Source: DAOLCO01 sp964612555 (lineage in GTDB: Bacteria > Bdellovibrionota_C > UBA2361 > SZUA-149 > DAOLCO01). Taken from it: DNA of 64,000 bases. The notes under the pieces were generated by a model, which did not search any database, was not told where the DNA came from, and was given only the letters and a program-made list of their open reading frames with translations. Positions 35,734-44,099 of this stretch are shown here, in pieces (the first letter of the stretch is position 1; each line of letters opens with the position of its first letter). The stretch is from the NCBI GenBank assembly GCA_964612555.1, contig CAZTBW010000011.1, positions 1-64,000 on the forward strand, written 5' to 3'. A program made the translations under genes and the position numbers.

Positions 35734-37110
35734 ATGGACAATGTTCGACGACATATCCCGGCAGTTCATAAAATTCTAAATGACCCTGCGCTCTCACCTG
35801 TCAAAAACTCCCTCGGAGAAGGGATCCTGACCTTACTCACCCACAAGGCGCTTTCTACCCTGAGAGAAGAAATCAACAACATCCCTGAAGATGAAATCTA
35901 TCAGGGAAAAATTCATGAGAAAATTATTCACGATGTTCTTACCCTCTCAAAATGTCTTCCCCCTCAAAACAGAAAATGTATCAATGCAACCGGTATTATT
36001 CTGCATACGGGACTTGGAAGAGCTCCGCTGGGAAATCAATGTGCCGAAAATTTAAACATTGCCCTGAAATATAACCTAGTTCAAATTGACCCCCTTTCAA
36101 ATCAAAGGTCTTTACGTGAAGAGTATATCGAAATGCTCATGCATCACCTAAGTGGCGCTGAAGCCTCCACCATTGTAAACAACAATGCTGCTGCAACATT
36201 TCTTATGCTCAGATCCCTCTTTACAGGAAAAGAAGTCATCATCAGCAGAGGACATCTTGTTGAGATAGGAGGATCCTATCGAATGCCCGATATTATGGCT
36301 GAAAGTGGCTGCATTATGAAAGAAGTCGGCACCACAAACAAAACTCACCTTAAAGATTATGCTTCTGCAATTACTGAAAACACCGGCGCTTTCTTATATG
36401 TACACCAGTCTAATTTCAGAATTCATGGTTTTGCCTCAATTCCCTCCCTTGAAGAACTCTGCACGCTTGGTAAAAAACATGGGATTCCGGTCATAGTTGA
36501 TCTTGGAAGTGGTGCCCTTGTATCCATGAATGAATGGGGACTTCCCCATGAACCCACCGTAAGAGAAGTTATTTCGGCAGGAGTACTTGCATGCTGTTTT
36601 AGTGGAGATAAACTCATTGGGGGACCACAAGCCGGAATCATTTGCGGATCAAAGTCTGCCATCGAAACAATCAGGAAAAATTCATTCAGCAGAATGTTCA
36701 GGGTCTGCAAACTCACACTTCGAGGAATGGAAACTGCACTGAGTGCATTTGCAAATGGTACACACATTCATGATATTCCCGTATATCAAATGCTTTCACG
36801 TTCCACCAAAAGTCTTGAAGATCGGGGAGCCGAGATCATAAAAAAAGCAGGTAACTTAAGCGAGCTGAGTCTTGTAAAATCTACTGCCTACCTTGGCGGA
36901 GGCTCCACTCCAGACTCAGGCGTTCCCTCATGTGCCATCTCCATCCCCCTTGAGAACAGATCACCCAAAGCAGTACTTACCAAATTACACTTACACAACC
37001 CCCTTATCTTTCCTCATATTCATCAGAACTCCCTTCTCTTTGAAATGAGAACGATTGACCCCGAAGATGATATTGACGTAGCAAAAGCTATACAAGCGTT
37101 TTTGAGCTAG
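35734..37110 (+). CDS. selA: L-seryl-tRNA(Sec) selenium transferase
   Basis: A PLP enzyme that converts seryl-tRNA(Sec) to Sec-tRNA(Sec) with selenophosphate. 458 residues from the ATG at 35734; the frame is open further upstream only because it runs through the tRNA gene. Motifs: NVRRHIPAVHKIL at the start, INATGIILHTGLGRAPLG, EVGTTNKTH, and the PLP lysine in CFSGDKLIGGPQAG. It is followed by selB after 7 bp. Normal family length. Confidence 0.96.
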   Translation: MDNVRRHIPAVHKILNDPALSPVKNSLGEGILTLLTHKALSTLREEINNIPEDEIYQGKIHEKIIHDVLTLSKCLPPQNRKCINATGIILHTGLGRAPLGNQCAENLNIALKYNLVQIDPLSNQRSLREEYIEMLMHHLSGAEASTIVNNNAAATFLMLRSLFTGKEVIISRGHLVEIGGSYRMPDIMAESGCIMKEVGTTNKTHLKDYASAITENTGAFLYVHQSNFRIHGFASIPSLEELCTLGKKHGIPVIVDLGSGALVSMNEWGLPHEPTVREVISAGVLACCFSGDKLIGGPQAGIICGSKSAIETIRKNSFSRMFRVCKLTLRGMETALSAFANGTHIHDIPVYQMLSRSTKSLEDRGAEIIKKAGNLSELSLVKSTAYLGGGSTPDSGVPSCAISIPLENRSPKAVLTKLHLHNPLIFPHIHQNSLLFEMRTIDPEDDIDVAKAIQAFLS

Positions 37111-37117
37111 CACATTC

Positions 37118-39019
37118 ATGTCTGAAGTTATTCCTTTAATTATTGGTACCGCAGGTCACGTAGATCATGGAAAAACCTCTCTCGTAAGAGCACTCACCCA
37201 GTTTGAAACCGACCAGCACCCCGAAGAAAAAGCCCGCGGGATGAGTATCGACTTTGCAGTTGCCCCTTTTACTCTTTCCGATGGAAGAGTCTGCGGATTA
37301 CTTGATGTCCCCGGTCATGAAGATTTCATAAAAAACATGGTTTCCGGGGCGTCCTCGGTTGATATTATTCTTCTTGTCGTTGCAGCAGATGATGGAATAA
37401 TGCCCCAGACAATTGAACATCTCAGAATTGCCTATCACCTGGGAGCCTCTATAGTCATACCCGTTATCACTAAAGTCGATCTTGCGGATTCTGAACAGAC
37501 ACACACACTTGCTCTTGAAGTGCTTTCACTCATTTCTTCTTACAACATGCAATCAGAAGAACCCGTATTTGTATCAAACACGAAAAATACCGGCATTCAG
37601 GAACTCCATTCCCTTATTGAAAAGACCATTTCCGGTTTTTCAATCCCCCGGGAATCTGAACATACTGCCTTTCGTATGTTTGTACGTACCTGTTTTAACA
37701 GCAAAGGTCATGGAAGTATTGTTACAGGAGTACCCTCTCACGGTAGTATTCAAAAAGGAGCACAATTCGAAGTTTACCCTCCCCCTGCAAAGGGTGACTC
37801 CATAGGAACACTTCGTTATATTCAAAACTACAGAAGTGAAAAAGAGTCTACAAGGTCTCATATCAGCTCAGCCCTGAATATTCGAAAAATCGAAAACGAT
37901 GCCTTCATACGAGGTAGTACACTATTCACCCCCGGGATGTTTTCTCCTACCCGGGAAATTCTTGTCTGGTTCAAAAATACTTCTTCACGACCTCTTGTTC
38001 GTAAACGCCTTTATCAGCTTCATCTTGGGACTTTTAAAACCACTGTAAGCGCATATCCCATGGAATCTTCTTCTATCGAAGAAGGCGAGGAAGCTTATGT
38101 TCAATTTCGACTTCAGACCCCTACCACTGCGGTAGCTGGTGACAGATTTATAATTAGAGAGGGAGACACTATTGGAGGTGGTATTGTACTGACCTCTTAT
38201 GGAAGACTCCTAAAAAGAGAATTTCGATCACAACAGATCGCAGCATGTAAAAAAGCATACAAAGAGTACACTTCATCTAAAAATATCGCCCGCACTGAAT
38301 TACGTGCCCATACAAGGCATTTTTTAACACAGCAGCAACTTTTCCAGATTTGCCTGAGCTGTTCAAAAGAGCATATTGCTTCTCTTCTGAATGAAGAAGA
38401 CATTCTCCCAATTTCATCCGGCACTTACTTTAATCTTCATTTTAAAGAGCTTTTTCTTATACGTCTTGAGAAGATACTTGCTCATTATCATTCAAAAAAC
38501 CCTGTTTCGCCCGGTATGCCTCTTTCACAGCTTGCAAAAACATTAGGTATATCTGAAATCACGGAACCGGTTCTTGAAAAAATACTCTCCTCTGCTTTTA
38601 AATATTCTAACGGCACAATAAAGCTTGCCACATTTTCAGTTGATTTAAGTAAAAAAGAGCAGGGACTGCTTGAAAAAATAGAGGCGCTTCTTGCAAAAGA
38701 ACCTGCAATTGCAAAAGGAACTCTTCTGAAAGACCTTTCTGTGGAGGAAAAAGAAATACAGAAACTTCTAAAAATCCTCCAAAGCACAAAACAAATAAAG
38801 GTCATTCGTACTCATGTTTTTTCCATACCATTTATTGAAGACATTAAGTCCAGACTTACTTCAAATGCTGCTTTTGCCACAGGTTTCACGCTTTCTGATT
38901 TTAGAGACTTTTTTTCAATTTCAAGAAATCTTGCAGTTGTGATTCTTGAAATGTTTGATTCTGAAGGGTTTACGAGAAGATCCGGTGACGAAAGAATCCT
39001 TAATCAGTCGAAAAAATAG
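37118..39019 (+). CDS. selB: Sec-specific elongation factor SelB
   Basis: The EF-Tu-like GTPase that brings Sec-tRNA to the ribosome at UGA codons by binding SECIS RNA. 633 residues: P-loop GTAGHVDHGKTSLVRAL, DVPGHEDFIKNM, TKVDL, two beta-barrel domains, and C-terminal winged helices (about 400-633) that bind SECIS. The 3' end overlaps the convergent PRTase-like gene by 20 bp. Confidence 0.96.
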   Translation: MSEVIPLIIGTAGHVDHGKTSLVRALTQFETDQHPEEKARGMSIDFAVAPFTLSDGRVCGLLDVPGHEDFIKNMVSGASSVDIILLVVAADDGIMPQTIEHLRIAYHLGASIVIPVITKVDLADSEQTHTLALEVLSLISSYNMQSEEPVFVSNTKNTGIQELHSLIEKTISGFSIPRESEHTAFRMFVRTCFNSKGHGSIVTGVPSHGSIQKGAQFEVYPPPAKGDSIGTLRYIQNYRSEKESTRSHISSALNIRKIENDAFIRGSTLFTPGMFSPTREILVWFKNTSSRPLVRKRLYQLHLGTFKTTVSAYPMESSSIEEGEEAYVQFRLQTPTTAVAGDRFIIREGDTIGGGIVLTSYGRLLKREFRSQQIAACKKAYKEYTSSKNIARTELRAHTRHFLTQQQLFQICLSCSKEHIASLLNEEDILPISSGTYFNLHFKELFLIRLEKILAHYHSKNPVSPGMPLSQLAKTLGISEITEPVLEKILSSAFKYSNGTIKLATFSVDLSKKEQGLLEKIEALLAKEPAIAKGTLLKDLSVEEKEIQKLLKILQSTKQIKVIRTHVFSIPFIEDIKSRLTSNAAFATGFTLSDFRDFFSISRNLAVVILEMFDSEGFTRRSGDERILNQSKK

Positions 39020-40037
39020 TTTTTATGTTCCTGATCTGATGTTCTGCGAGTTCACGTAAGTCCAGCGTTTCAAAAGAATCAAACTGTCCATAATTGAGTA
39101 ATTCAGGAAACCGCTCATTCAGATATTCCTGAAAACTTACTCCCTTGACTGCCACTTCCTGTACTTTCTCCCAATACTCAAGTACGTCCTGCAAATATTC
39201 ACTGTATGAAAAGGACCGGGAACCCGCATCATAGATCGTACAACGCTCCAGTGGATAAAGAGGATTTTCAAATTGTGACTGGATAAATTCAAGCGAAAGA
39301 AGGCTCTCCCGACGGACAAGGTCTGTCCCGGTCTCCTTAATAGAAAGTGGGGTTTCAATATCAGGAACAAGAAATCGACCTTCCAGATATATCACTACAG
39401 AACCTGCATAAGAAGGAAACAAACGCTGTGCTTCCTTTTCAAGTTCCAGGAGAATCTCTTCTGATCTTATTCCCCCAATAGTAAAAAACATAAAACCTGA
39501 AATTTCCTTAGCTTCAACTTGTGCCATCCTGATTGATTCACTAAAGGCATATTCAAGGCTTGTGCCTGTTGCAACAACATCACCACATACGATAAAAGCA
39601 ATTTCAGGGAATGATGGTTTTTGATAATTGGTTTCGGTAATGCACCAGTCTTCAGATTTTTCTTCTTTTCTTTTTCGTTGAGCACTTACGTAAGTTGACC
39701 TGTGAATGTTCCACCCATATGAACGATGCAAAGCATTCCTCAAACCAAAATTAAGCCCTCCTCTAAGAACGTGCAGAACTGAGGTTTTCTTCTCCTCAAA
39801 AGCAGCCTTGATTCCAGCACTAAGCACCGGATACACCCCCTCAAGAATAACACTACAAGCATCCTCAAGAAGCTCCGTGTACTCACATCCAATACAAAGC
39901 GGATCATTAGTAATTCTTCTTGATTGAGGAGTACTTGCAATAAATCTTTGCAGTGTATTTTTTTTGGAGGCACTACCAGCATCAATCTCATAGATTGATA
40001 ACTCTTTTTCCTTGATTCGTAAGATTAGATTTTCCAT
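39000..40037 (-). CDS. Phosphoribosyltransferase-like protein
   Basis: A 345-residue protein with a type I PRTase-like motif (AFIVCGDVVATGTSLEYAF, PRPP loop position) and VLRGGLNFGLRNAL earlier. The N- and C-terminal extensions are not recognised. The substrate is unknown. It is convergent with selB; a link to the Sec island is possible but not shown. Confidence 0.6.
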   Translation of the reverse strand: MENLILRIKEKELSIYEIDAGSASKKNTLQRFIASTPQSRRITNDPLCIGCEYTELLEDACSVILEGVYPVLSAGIKAAFEEKKTSVLHVLRGGLNFGLRNALHRSYGWNIHRSTYVSAQRKRKEEKSEDWCITETNYQKPSFPEIAFIVCGDVVATGTSLEYAFSESIRMAQVEAKEISGFMFFTIGGIRSEEILLELEKEAQRLFPSYAGSVVIYLEGRFLVPDIETPLSIKETGTDLVRRESLLSLEFIQSQFENPLYPLERCTIYDAGSRSFSYSEYLQDVLEYWEKVQEVAVKGVSFQEYLNERFPELLNYGQFDSFETLDLRELAEHQIRNIKTIFSTD

Positions 40038-40097
40038 GGATAAAGCAATATACGCTTTTCAGGACATTCGCAAGATAAGGGGACATTTGGAATTATC

Positions 40098-40135
40098 CCC
40101 GTAGGGGCAGGGCTCGCCCCTGCCCGTTAACGCCC
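40098..40135. repeat. GTAGGGGCAGGG-type short repeat
   Basis: GTAGGGGCAGGGCTCGCCCCTGCCC is a short self-complementary element (given in parts: GTAGGGGCAGGG, then CTCGCCCCTGCCC). A half copy, CTGTAGGGGCAG, lies at about 40320. A related element GGGCAACCGCAAGGG with TTGCCCCCCTAC is at 43729-43757. Confidence 0.55.
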
Positions 40136-40160
40136 GATGCTATCACCATCACCCCACCCC

Positions 40161-40288
40161 AAGAAGAGTGGCAGGGAGTGCCTTTCGTCGAATGGCTCCC
40201 TCGAGCTGTATAAGTTAGGTTCACGTGTTAATGCCTGTGCTCTCAGTCCGCTTGAGTTCTCCAAAAGCCACTCCCTGCCACTCTTCTT
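40161..40288. repeat. Long inverted repeat, copy C (20-bp stem)
   Basis: AAGAAGAGTGGCAGGGAGTG (40161-40180) and its exact reverse complement (40269-40288) enclose 88 nt. On the minus strand the interior reads GGAGAACTCAAGCGGACTGAG and later GGGAGCCATTCGACGAAAGG, matching copies A and B. It lies between two minus-strand genes. Confidence 0.88.
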
Positions 40289-40311
40289 TTACCCCGCCTT
40301 TGTTTTCATTT

Positions 40312-40938
40312 TTATTCCCCTGTAGGGGCAGAGGTAAGGTCAGCTTTGATTGCTCCATATGCCCTCCCACGTAAAAAATGATAGGTATCCTTACTGCCAG
40401 ATAAAAACACGAGACCAGTATGATTACCTGATGAATCTGTTTGAAGCAAATTAGCAAGGAACCAGTCTGGTGCGTTGTCAAGGTTAACGAGATCAACTTT
40501 ATAAATCAAATCATCTGCAAGATTCTCAACATGATCTTTCATGGACAGAAAATCTTTAAAAGAGACTGGATTCAACCCACTACTTACACCAAGGTCAAAA
40601 TCAGAAAACTTTTTTGCCTGACCCCTTGCTCTCGAACCAAAAAGGACAACTACAAGAGAATCATATTTACAGCCGAAAGATGCAACAAGACTATTAGAAA
40701 TCCTCACTATTTCCTGATCAACAGACAACTCTTCCCTGTCACAAAGAGTCAATGGGTCAACCTTTAAAGCCCTGGCAATCTGCACAATTGGCGGAGCATA
40801 AACAGGTTTTTCACCTCGGATATAGGGATATAAGGTATTCCTATGAACACCAGAAAGTTTTGCAAGATCATTCAAGGTTTTAACCCCTTGGGATTCCATG
40901 CTTTTTTTTAGTTTTTCCAGAGAAAGACTTGCTACCAT
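40312..40938 (-). CDS. HTH-nucleotidyltransferase (MNT) fusion
   Basis: A 208-residue protein: an N-terminal XRE-type helix-turn-helix (about 18-62: LNDLAKLSGVHRNTLYPYIR), then a minimal nucleotidyltransferase domain with GSRARG and FSDFDLGV (active-site aspartates). MNT antitoxins usually pair with HEPN toxins by a separate gene and lack a fused HTH. No HEPN gene is adjacent. ATGCAAA-type inverted repeats upstream suggest self-regulation. Confidence 0.8.
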   Translation of the reverse strand: MVASLSLEKLKKSMESQGVKTLNDLAKLSGVHRNTLYPYIRGEKPVYAPPIVQIARALKVDPLTLCDREELSVDQEIVRISNSLVASFGCKYDSLVVVLFGSRARGQAKKFSDFDLGVSSGLNPVSFKDFLSMKDHVENLADDLIYKVDLVNLDNAPDWFLANLLQTDSSGNHTGLVFLSGSKDTYHFLRGRAYGAIKADLTSAPTGE

Positions 40939-40968
40939 TTTTTTATTCTACACGAAAAGCAGGACAAA

Positions 40969-41012
40969 ATGCAAATTATAATATGCTTTTTGCATAAATA
41001 TATATGCAAAAT
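40969..41012. promoter_or_regulatory. ATGCAAA operator-like repeats
   Basis: ATGCAAAT (40969-40976), TTTTGCAT (40988-40995) and ATGCAAAA (41004-41011) lie 30-75 bp upstream of the HTH-MNT start; the last two form a perfect inverted repeat with an 8-bp spacer. Likely operator for the HTH protein. Confidence 0.6.
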
Positions 41013-43712
41013 CTAAGGATAATCCTCATCCCGTAAATATTCCACTGCCTGTGCTATGGCTGCCATGGCGTGATAGCTGTAGTCATTTCTTAGGCGAAGG
41101 TGTCCGATAGTATAGCGATACCCGCCGAAGACTTCTTCAGGCACGGGAATGAAGAAGCTGTCATCATAGCCTGTAAACTGGAGCTGTAAACAAAAACGCA
41201 TGCTTTGGAGTACCACTTCACGCATCCTGTTAATGTCTTTCTTTCCTGTGCGTAAACCCAGATCATATGCTGCTGCTGCACCCTCTGCATACTGACAGGA
41301 GTTAATTGCAGGAAGTTCATAATGCATTTTAAAAGATGCACCAACATAATCAGGGTATTTTGATCGGGCGGGATAGTAAAAGAATGTTTCATCAATCCAG
41401 TCCTGCTGTTCAAAAGCAATGTCAGCATATTTTTGCTCCCGGGTACTTCCATGAAGATCATTCATTGCAGTAACAAGCCAGGGTACAATACCAATCAGAT
41501 TAGCCCTGTCTTCTTCACTGTATATACCATCACCGGTGCTTTTCTTTTTCAAATGCCTCCAGACATCCATGTACCAGGGCAGCGCCCGATCAATTGAATC
41601 TTTATATCGTTCATCCTTAAAGTAGGTATAAAGGCGGGAAAGTGCAAAAATGATCTCCCCGGGTGCAATCGTATTCTCTGCCCCGTAATATGGATGATCT
41701 TCAGGAACATCATATTGACGATAATGACCATTCTTATCCTGCATATAAAGAAGCTGTTCACCAAAGCATTTCAACACTTCATGATATTCTGAAATATCAG
41801 AAACCTCCCCAAGCTTAAGAATGGAAAGAATGGTAACAGCAACTGTACCCATTTTTGCATTGTAATAAGGTGCAGGAGGGTCTCGATGGCAGACAACACA
41901 ACGATTCCCCTCTGTTCGTAAAAAGGACAGAGTGAACTCTATCCCTTTCTTTGCACTTTCAAGATATGCCGGATCTTTAACAATTTTATAGACCATTAAA
42001 AGAGTATAAGGGTTCAGAGCATGACGAACAATGTTCCCCCCTGCTTCCCATCTTCTGTCAGGTTTATTCGTCGGGGTATATTTATAGGCATACTGTCCGT
42101 CACTTGATTGATGGTTGAGTAACCAGGAAGAACCATATTTTAGAGAATTAATGAGCGCTTCTTTATTTACCTGAGCCTGTTCAATCAGGGGTACTCCACG
42201 ATAAAGCTCTATAATGCGTCTTTTCTTCTCTTTATCTGACGCTAGAGATTCTATCCAATGGATTGTCCTGAATCTTTCAAATCTAAGGTCTTTGTCATTT
42301 TCCCACCTGCTTTCATAAAGGACTTTCTCTCTCCAGAAATTAGACCTCTTCCTGGGGTCTCTAAGAAACTTGTGTAATTTCCTTTTTTTCAGCATTTGCT
42401 CGACAAACTGCACTTCACTCTTGACCTCCATATGCACGGCATAGGCAGGCTCCAGATAGTGCATCCTGTTTTTATACCATACAGTAACCCCATGAAGCCC
42501 AAGCTCAAGATTCCACACGGTATTTTTTACAGTCCGATCAGTAATAACCGCAGTATCGTGGATGACTTCAAGCTCAATCTCCATGTGATCAACCGCTTCT
42601 TTCAAAGTATCAGGGATTACAGTCACTGAAATGGTAGAATCTTTTATTACTGAAAGTGAAATTTTATCCCATTCATTACTGATCTTCTTTACTGAGGTTC
42701 TTATGGCAGCAGGAAGTGTTTTTGCCCGGGAAATACGTTTTACAAACTTTCTTCCTTTTAAGCCTTCTTTCTCTCTCCATCTAAGCGAAACTATAACTCT
42801 AAAGTACGGCATACCAAACTCGGAAGGACTGCGCATAATATCAGGTTCCGGAACCTTCTTTCCCTGCATGAGTTTTCTGGTGTAGGTAGTGAGTTTTTGT
42901 TTGTCTTCTGTGGAAATAATAAAAGGTTTTGCAATACGATAGAGCGCTGCCCCCGAGCCAATTACCACTGGATGAAACCAGTCTGTCTCCAGAGCATCTC
43001 TCAGACGAATATGGAGAGAGTTATATTCTTCTTCTACCCAGGGAGCGACTTGAGTTTGCGTTTTATCAAACAGCACCAGAGAAATTCCCTGTGAAAGAAG
43101 TTCCTTTGCAAGCGTTTCATCATCTACAGTTTTAAATCGCTCGTGAGAAAGATTGACATACTGCTCTCCTTTCAGCTCAAGTCTTGAGCTTAGCTCTTCT
43201 CTTCCTGATACCCCAAGTCGAAGTTTATCTTTAGCAATAATGCGCTTTGATGCCGTAATAAAATCAGGTTCATTCAGATCAATGATGGCGGGTCTTCCAA
43301 GAACTCGCTTACTTGCAGGCATGGCATAAGGAGATTCTTTAAATTCCTCAAAAGGACCTGGTCCTTCATAATCAGGAACTGTCCCGGGAGGGGGAGGAGG
43401 AAGCCAACTTTCAGGAATTGGTTTTCCCCTGTCTCTTGAACTACAGTAAAAGACTCTTCCATTTCCACAAATTTCACCAGGTTTGGCATCAAACTCTGCC
43501 GGAACTGCTTTAGTCCCTGCTTCATCCCTGAAATGTTCTTCCATTTCTTCAAAAGTAGGTTTTCGACATACTTCATATTGACTCCTTGCCTTCTCAGCTT
43601 CCTTCACAAAGAGATTTCCATCTTTCAGTAAAAGATAAACCCCACCCAAAACAAAAAGTATGAGCACACAGGACAGTAAAGGTTTTTTTAGAAAAGAAAG
43701 GGAATTAAACAT
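41013..43712 (-). CDS. Membrane-anchored AMMECR1-like and alpha/alpha-toroid protein
   Basis: A large 899-residue protein of unknown role. An N-terminal anchor helix (about 12-29) is followed by a Pro-rich linker with two cysteines, then a region resembling AMMECR1 (about 300-450: TLPAAIRTSVKKI, MEIELEVIHDTAVI, LELGLHGVTVWYKNR). The last 400 residues have repeated helical hairpins like alpha/alpha-toroid enzymes (WLLNHQSSDGQYAY; TIAPGEIIFALSRLYTYF). C605-V-V-C-H609 is a possible haem c or metal site. Probably faces the periplasm. Confidence 0.6.
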   Translation of the reverse strand: MFNSLSFLKKPLLSCVLILFVLGGVYLLLKDGNLFVKEAEKARSQYEVCRKPTFEEMEEHFRDEAGTKAVPAEFDAKPGEICGNGRVFYCSSRDRGKPIPESWLPPPPPGTVPDYEGPGPFEEFKESPYAMPASKRVLGRPAIIDLNEPDFITASKRIIAKDKLRLGVSGREELSSRLELKGEQYVNLSHERFKTVDDETLAKELLSQGISLVLFDKTQTQVAPWVEEEYNSLHIRLRDALETDWFHPVVIGSGAALYRIAKPFIISTEDKQKLTTYTRKLMQGKKVPEPDIMRSPSEFGMPYFRVIVSLRWREKEGLKGRKFVKRISRAKTLPAAIRTSVKKISNEWDKISLSVIKDSTISVTVIPDTLKEAVDHMEIELEVIHDTAVITDRTVKNTVWNLELGLHGVTVWYKNRMHYLEPAYAVHMEVKSEVQFVEQMLKKRKLHKFLRDPRKRSNFWREKVLYESRWENDKDLRFERFRTIHWIESLASDKEKKRRIIELYRGVPLIEQAQVNKEALINSLKYGSSWLLNHQSSDGQYAYKYTPTNKPDRRWEAGGNIVRHALNPYTLLMVYKIVKDPAYLESAKKGIEFTLSFLRTEGNRCVVCHRDPPAPYYNAKMGTVAVTILSILKLGEVSDISEYHEVLKCFGEQLLYMQDKNGHYRQYDVPEDHPYYGAENTIAPGEIIFALSRLYTYFKDERYKDSIDRALPWYMDVWRHLKKKSTGDGIYSEEDRANLIGIVPWLVTAMNDLHGSTREQKYADIAFEQQDWIDETFFYYPARSKYPDYVGASFKMHYELPAINSCQYAEGAAAAYDLGLRTGKKDINRMREVVLQSMRFCLQLQFTGYDDSFFIPVPEEVFGGYRYTIGHLRLRNDYSYHAMAAIAQAVEYLRDEDYP

Positions 43713-44099
43713 GGGTCAGCACTCAGCGGGCAACCGCAAGGGTTGCCCCCCTACATTCGTTTACAAATTCAATGATCATTAACCTAATGGCAGCGGCAGC
43801 ATACTATCTTTTTCAAACTACAAATTGTCAACCTAAACCCCTAAATTTCCTACTTTTTATATTCAATCCAAAAACTCTAGAATAATCATTCTAGAGAAAA
43901 GCCATCTTAAAATACTGACATTTCCTGGTTCCGGTGCTAGGACTTTCCCCTCGATTCTTTCACATTCTCTTCCTTGTAGACGAAGTCTATCTTCTCCTCT
44001 GTTAATTTATCCGATTAACAGCAGAGAAGATGGAGACATCTGGTTTTACTCTTTTTTTGCTCCAAAAGACACTACACATTCCCTCAAAAGGAGAATCCA
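43713..44099. other. Intergenic region with hairpins
   Basis: It contains a GGGCAACC...GGTTGCCC element with CCCTAC (43729-43757). CTCTAGAAT (43875-43883) and ATTCTAGAG (43888-43896) are perfect 9-bp arms. A longer hairpin, CTTCTCCTCTGTTAAT against ATTAACAGCAGAGAAG, spans 43991-44029, 70 bp before the next gene. It may act in the mRNA leader of that gene. No gene seen. Confidence 0.5.
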
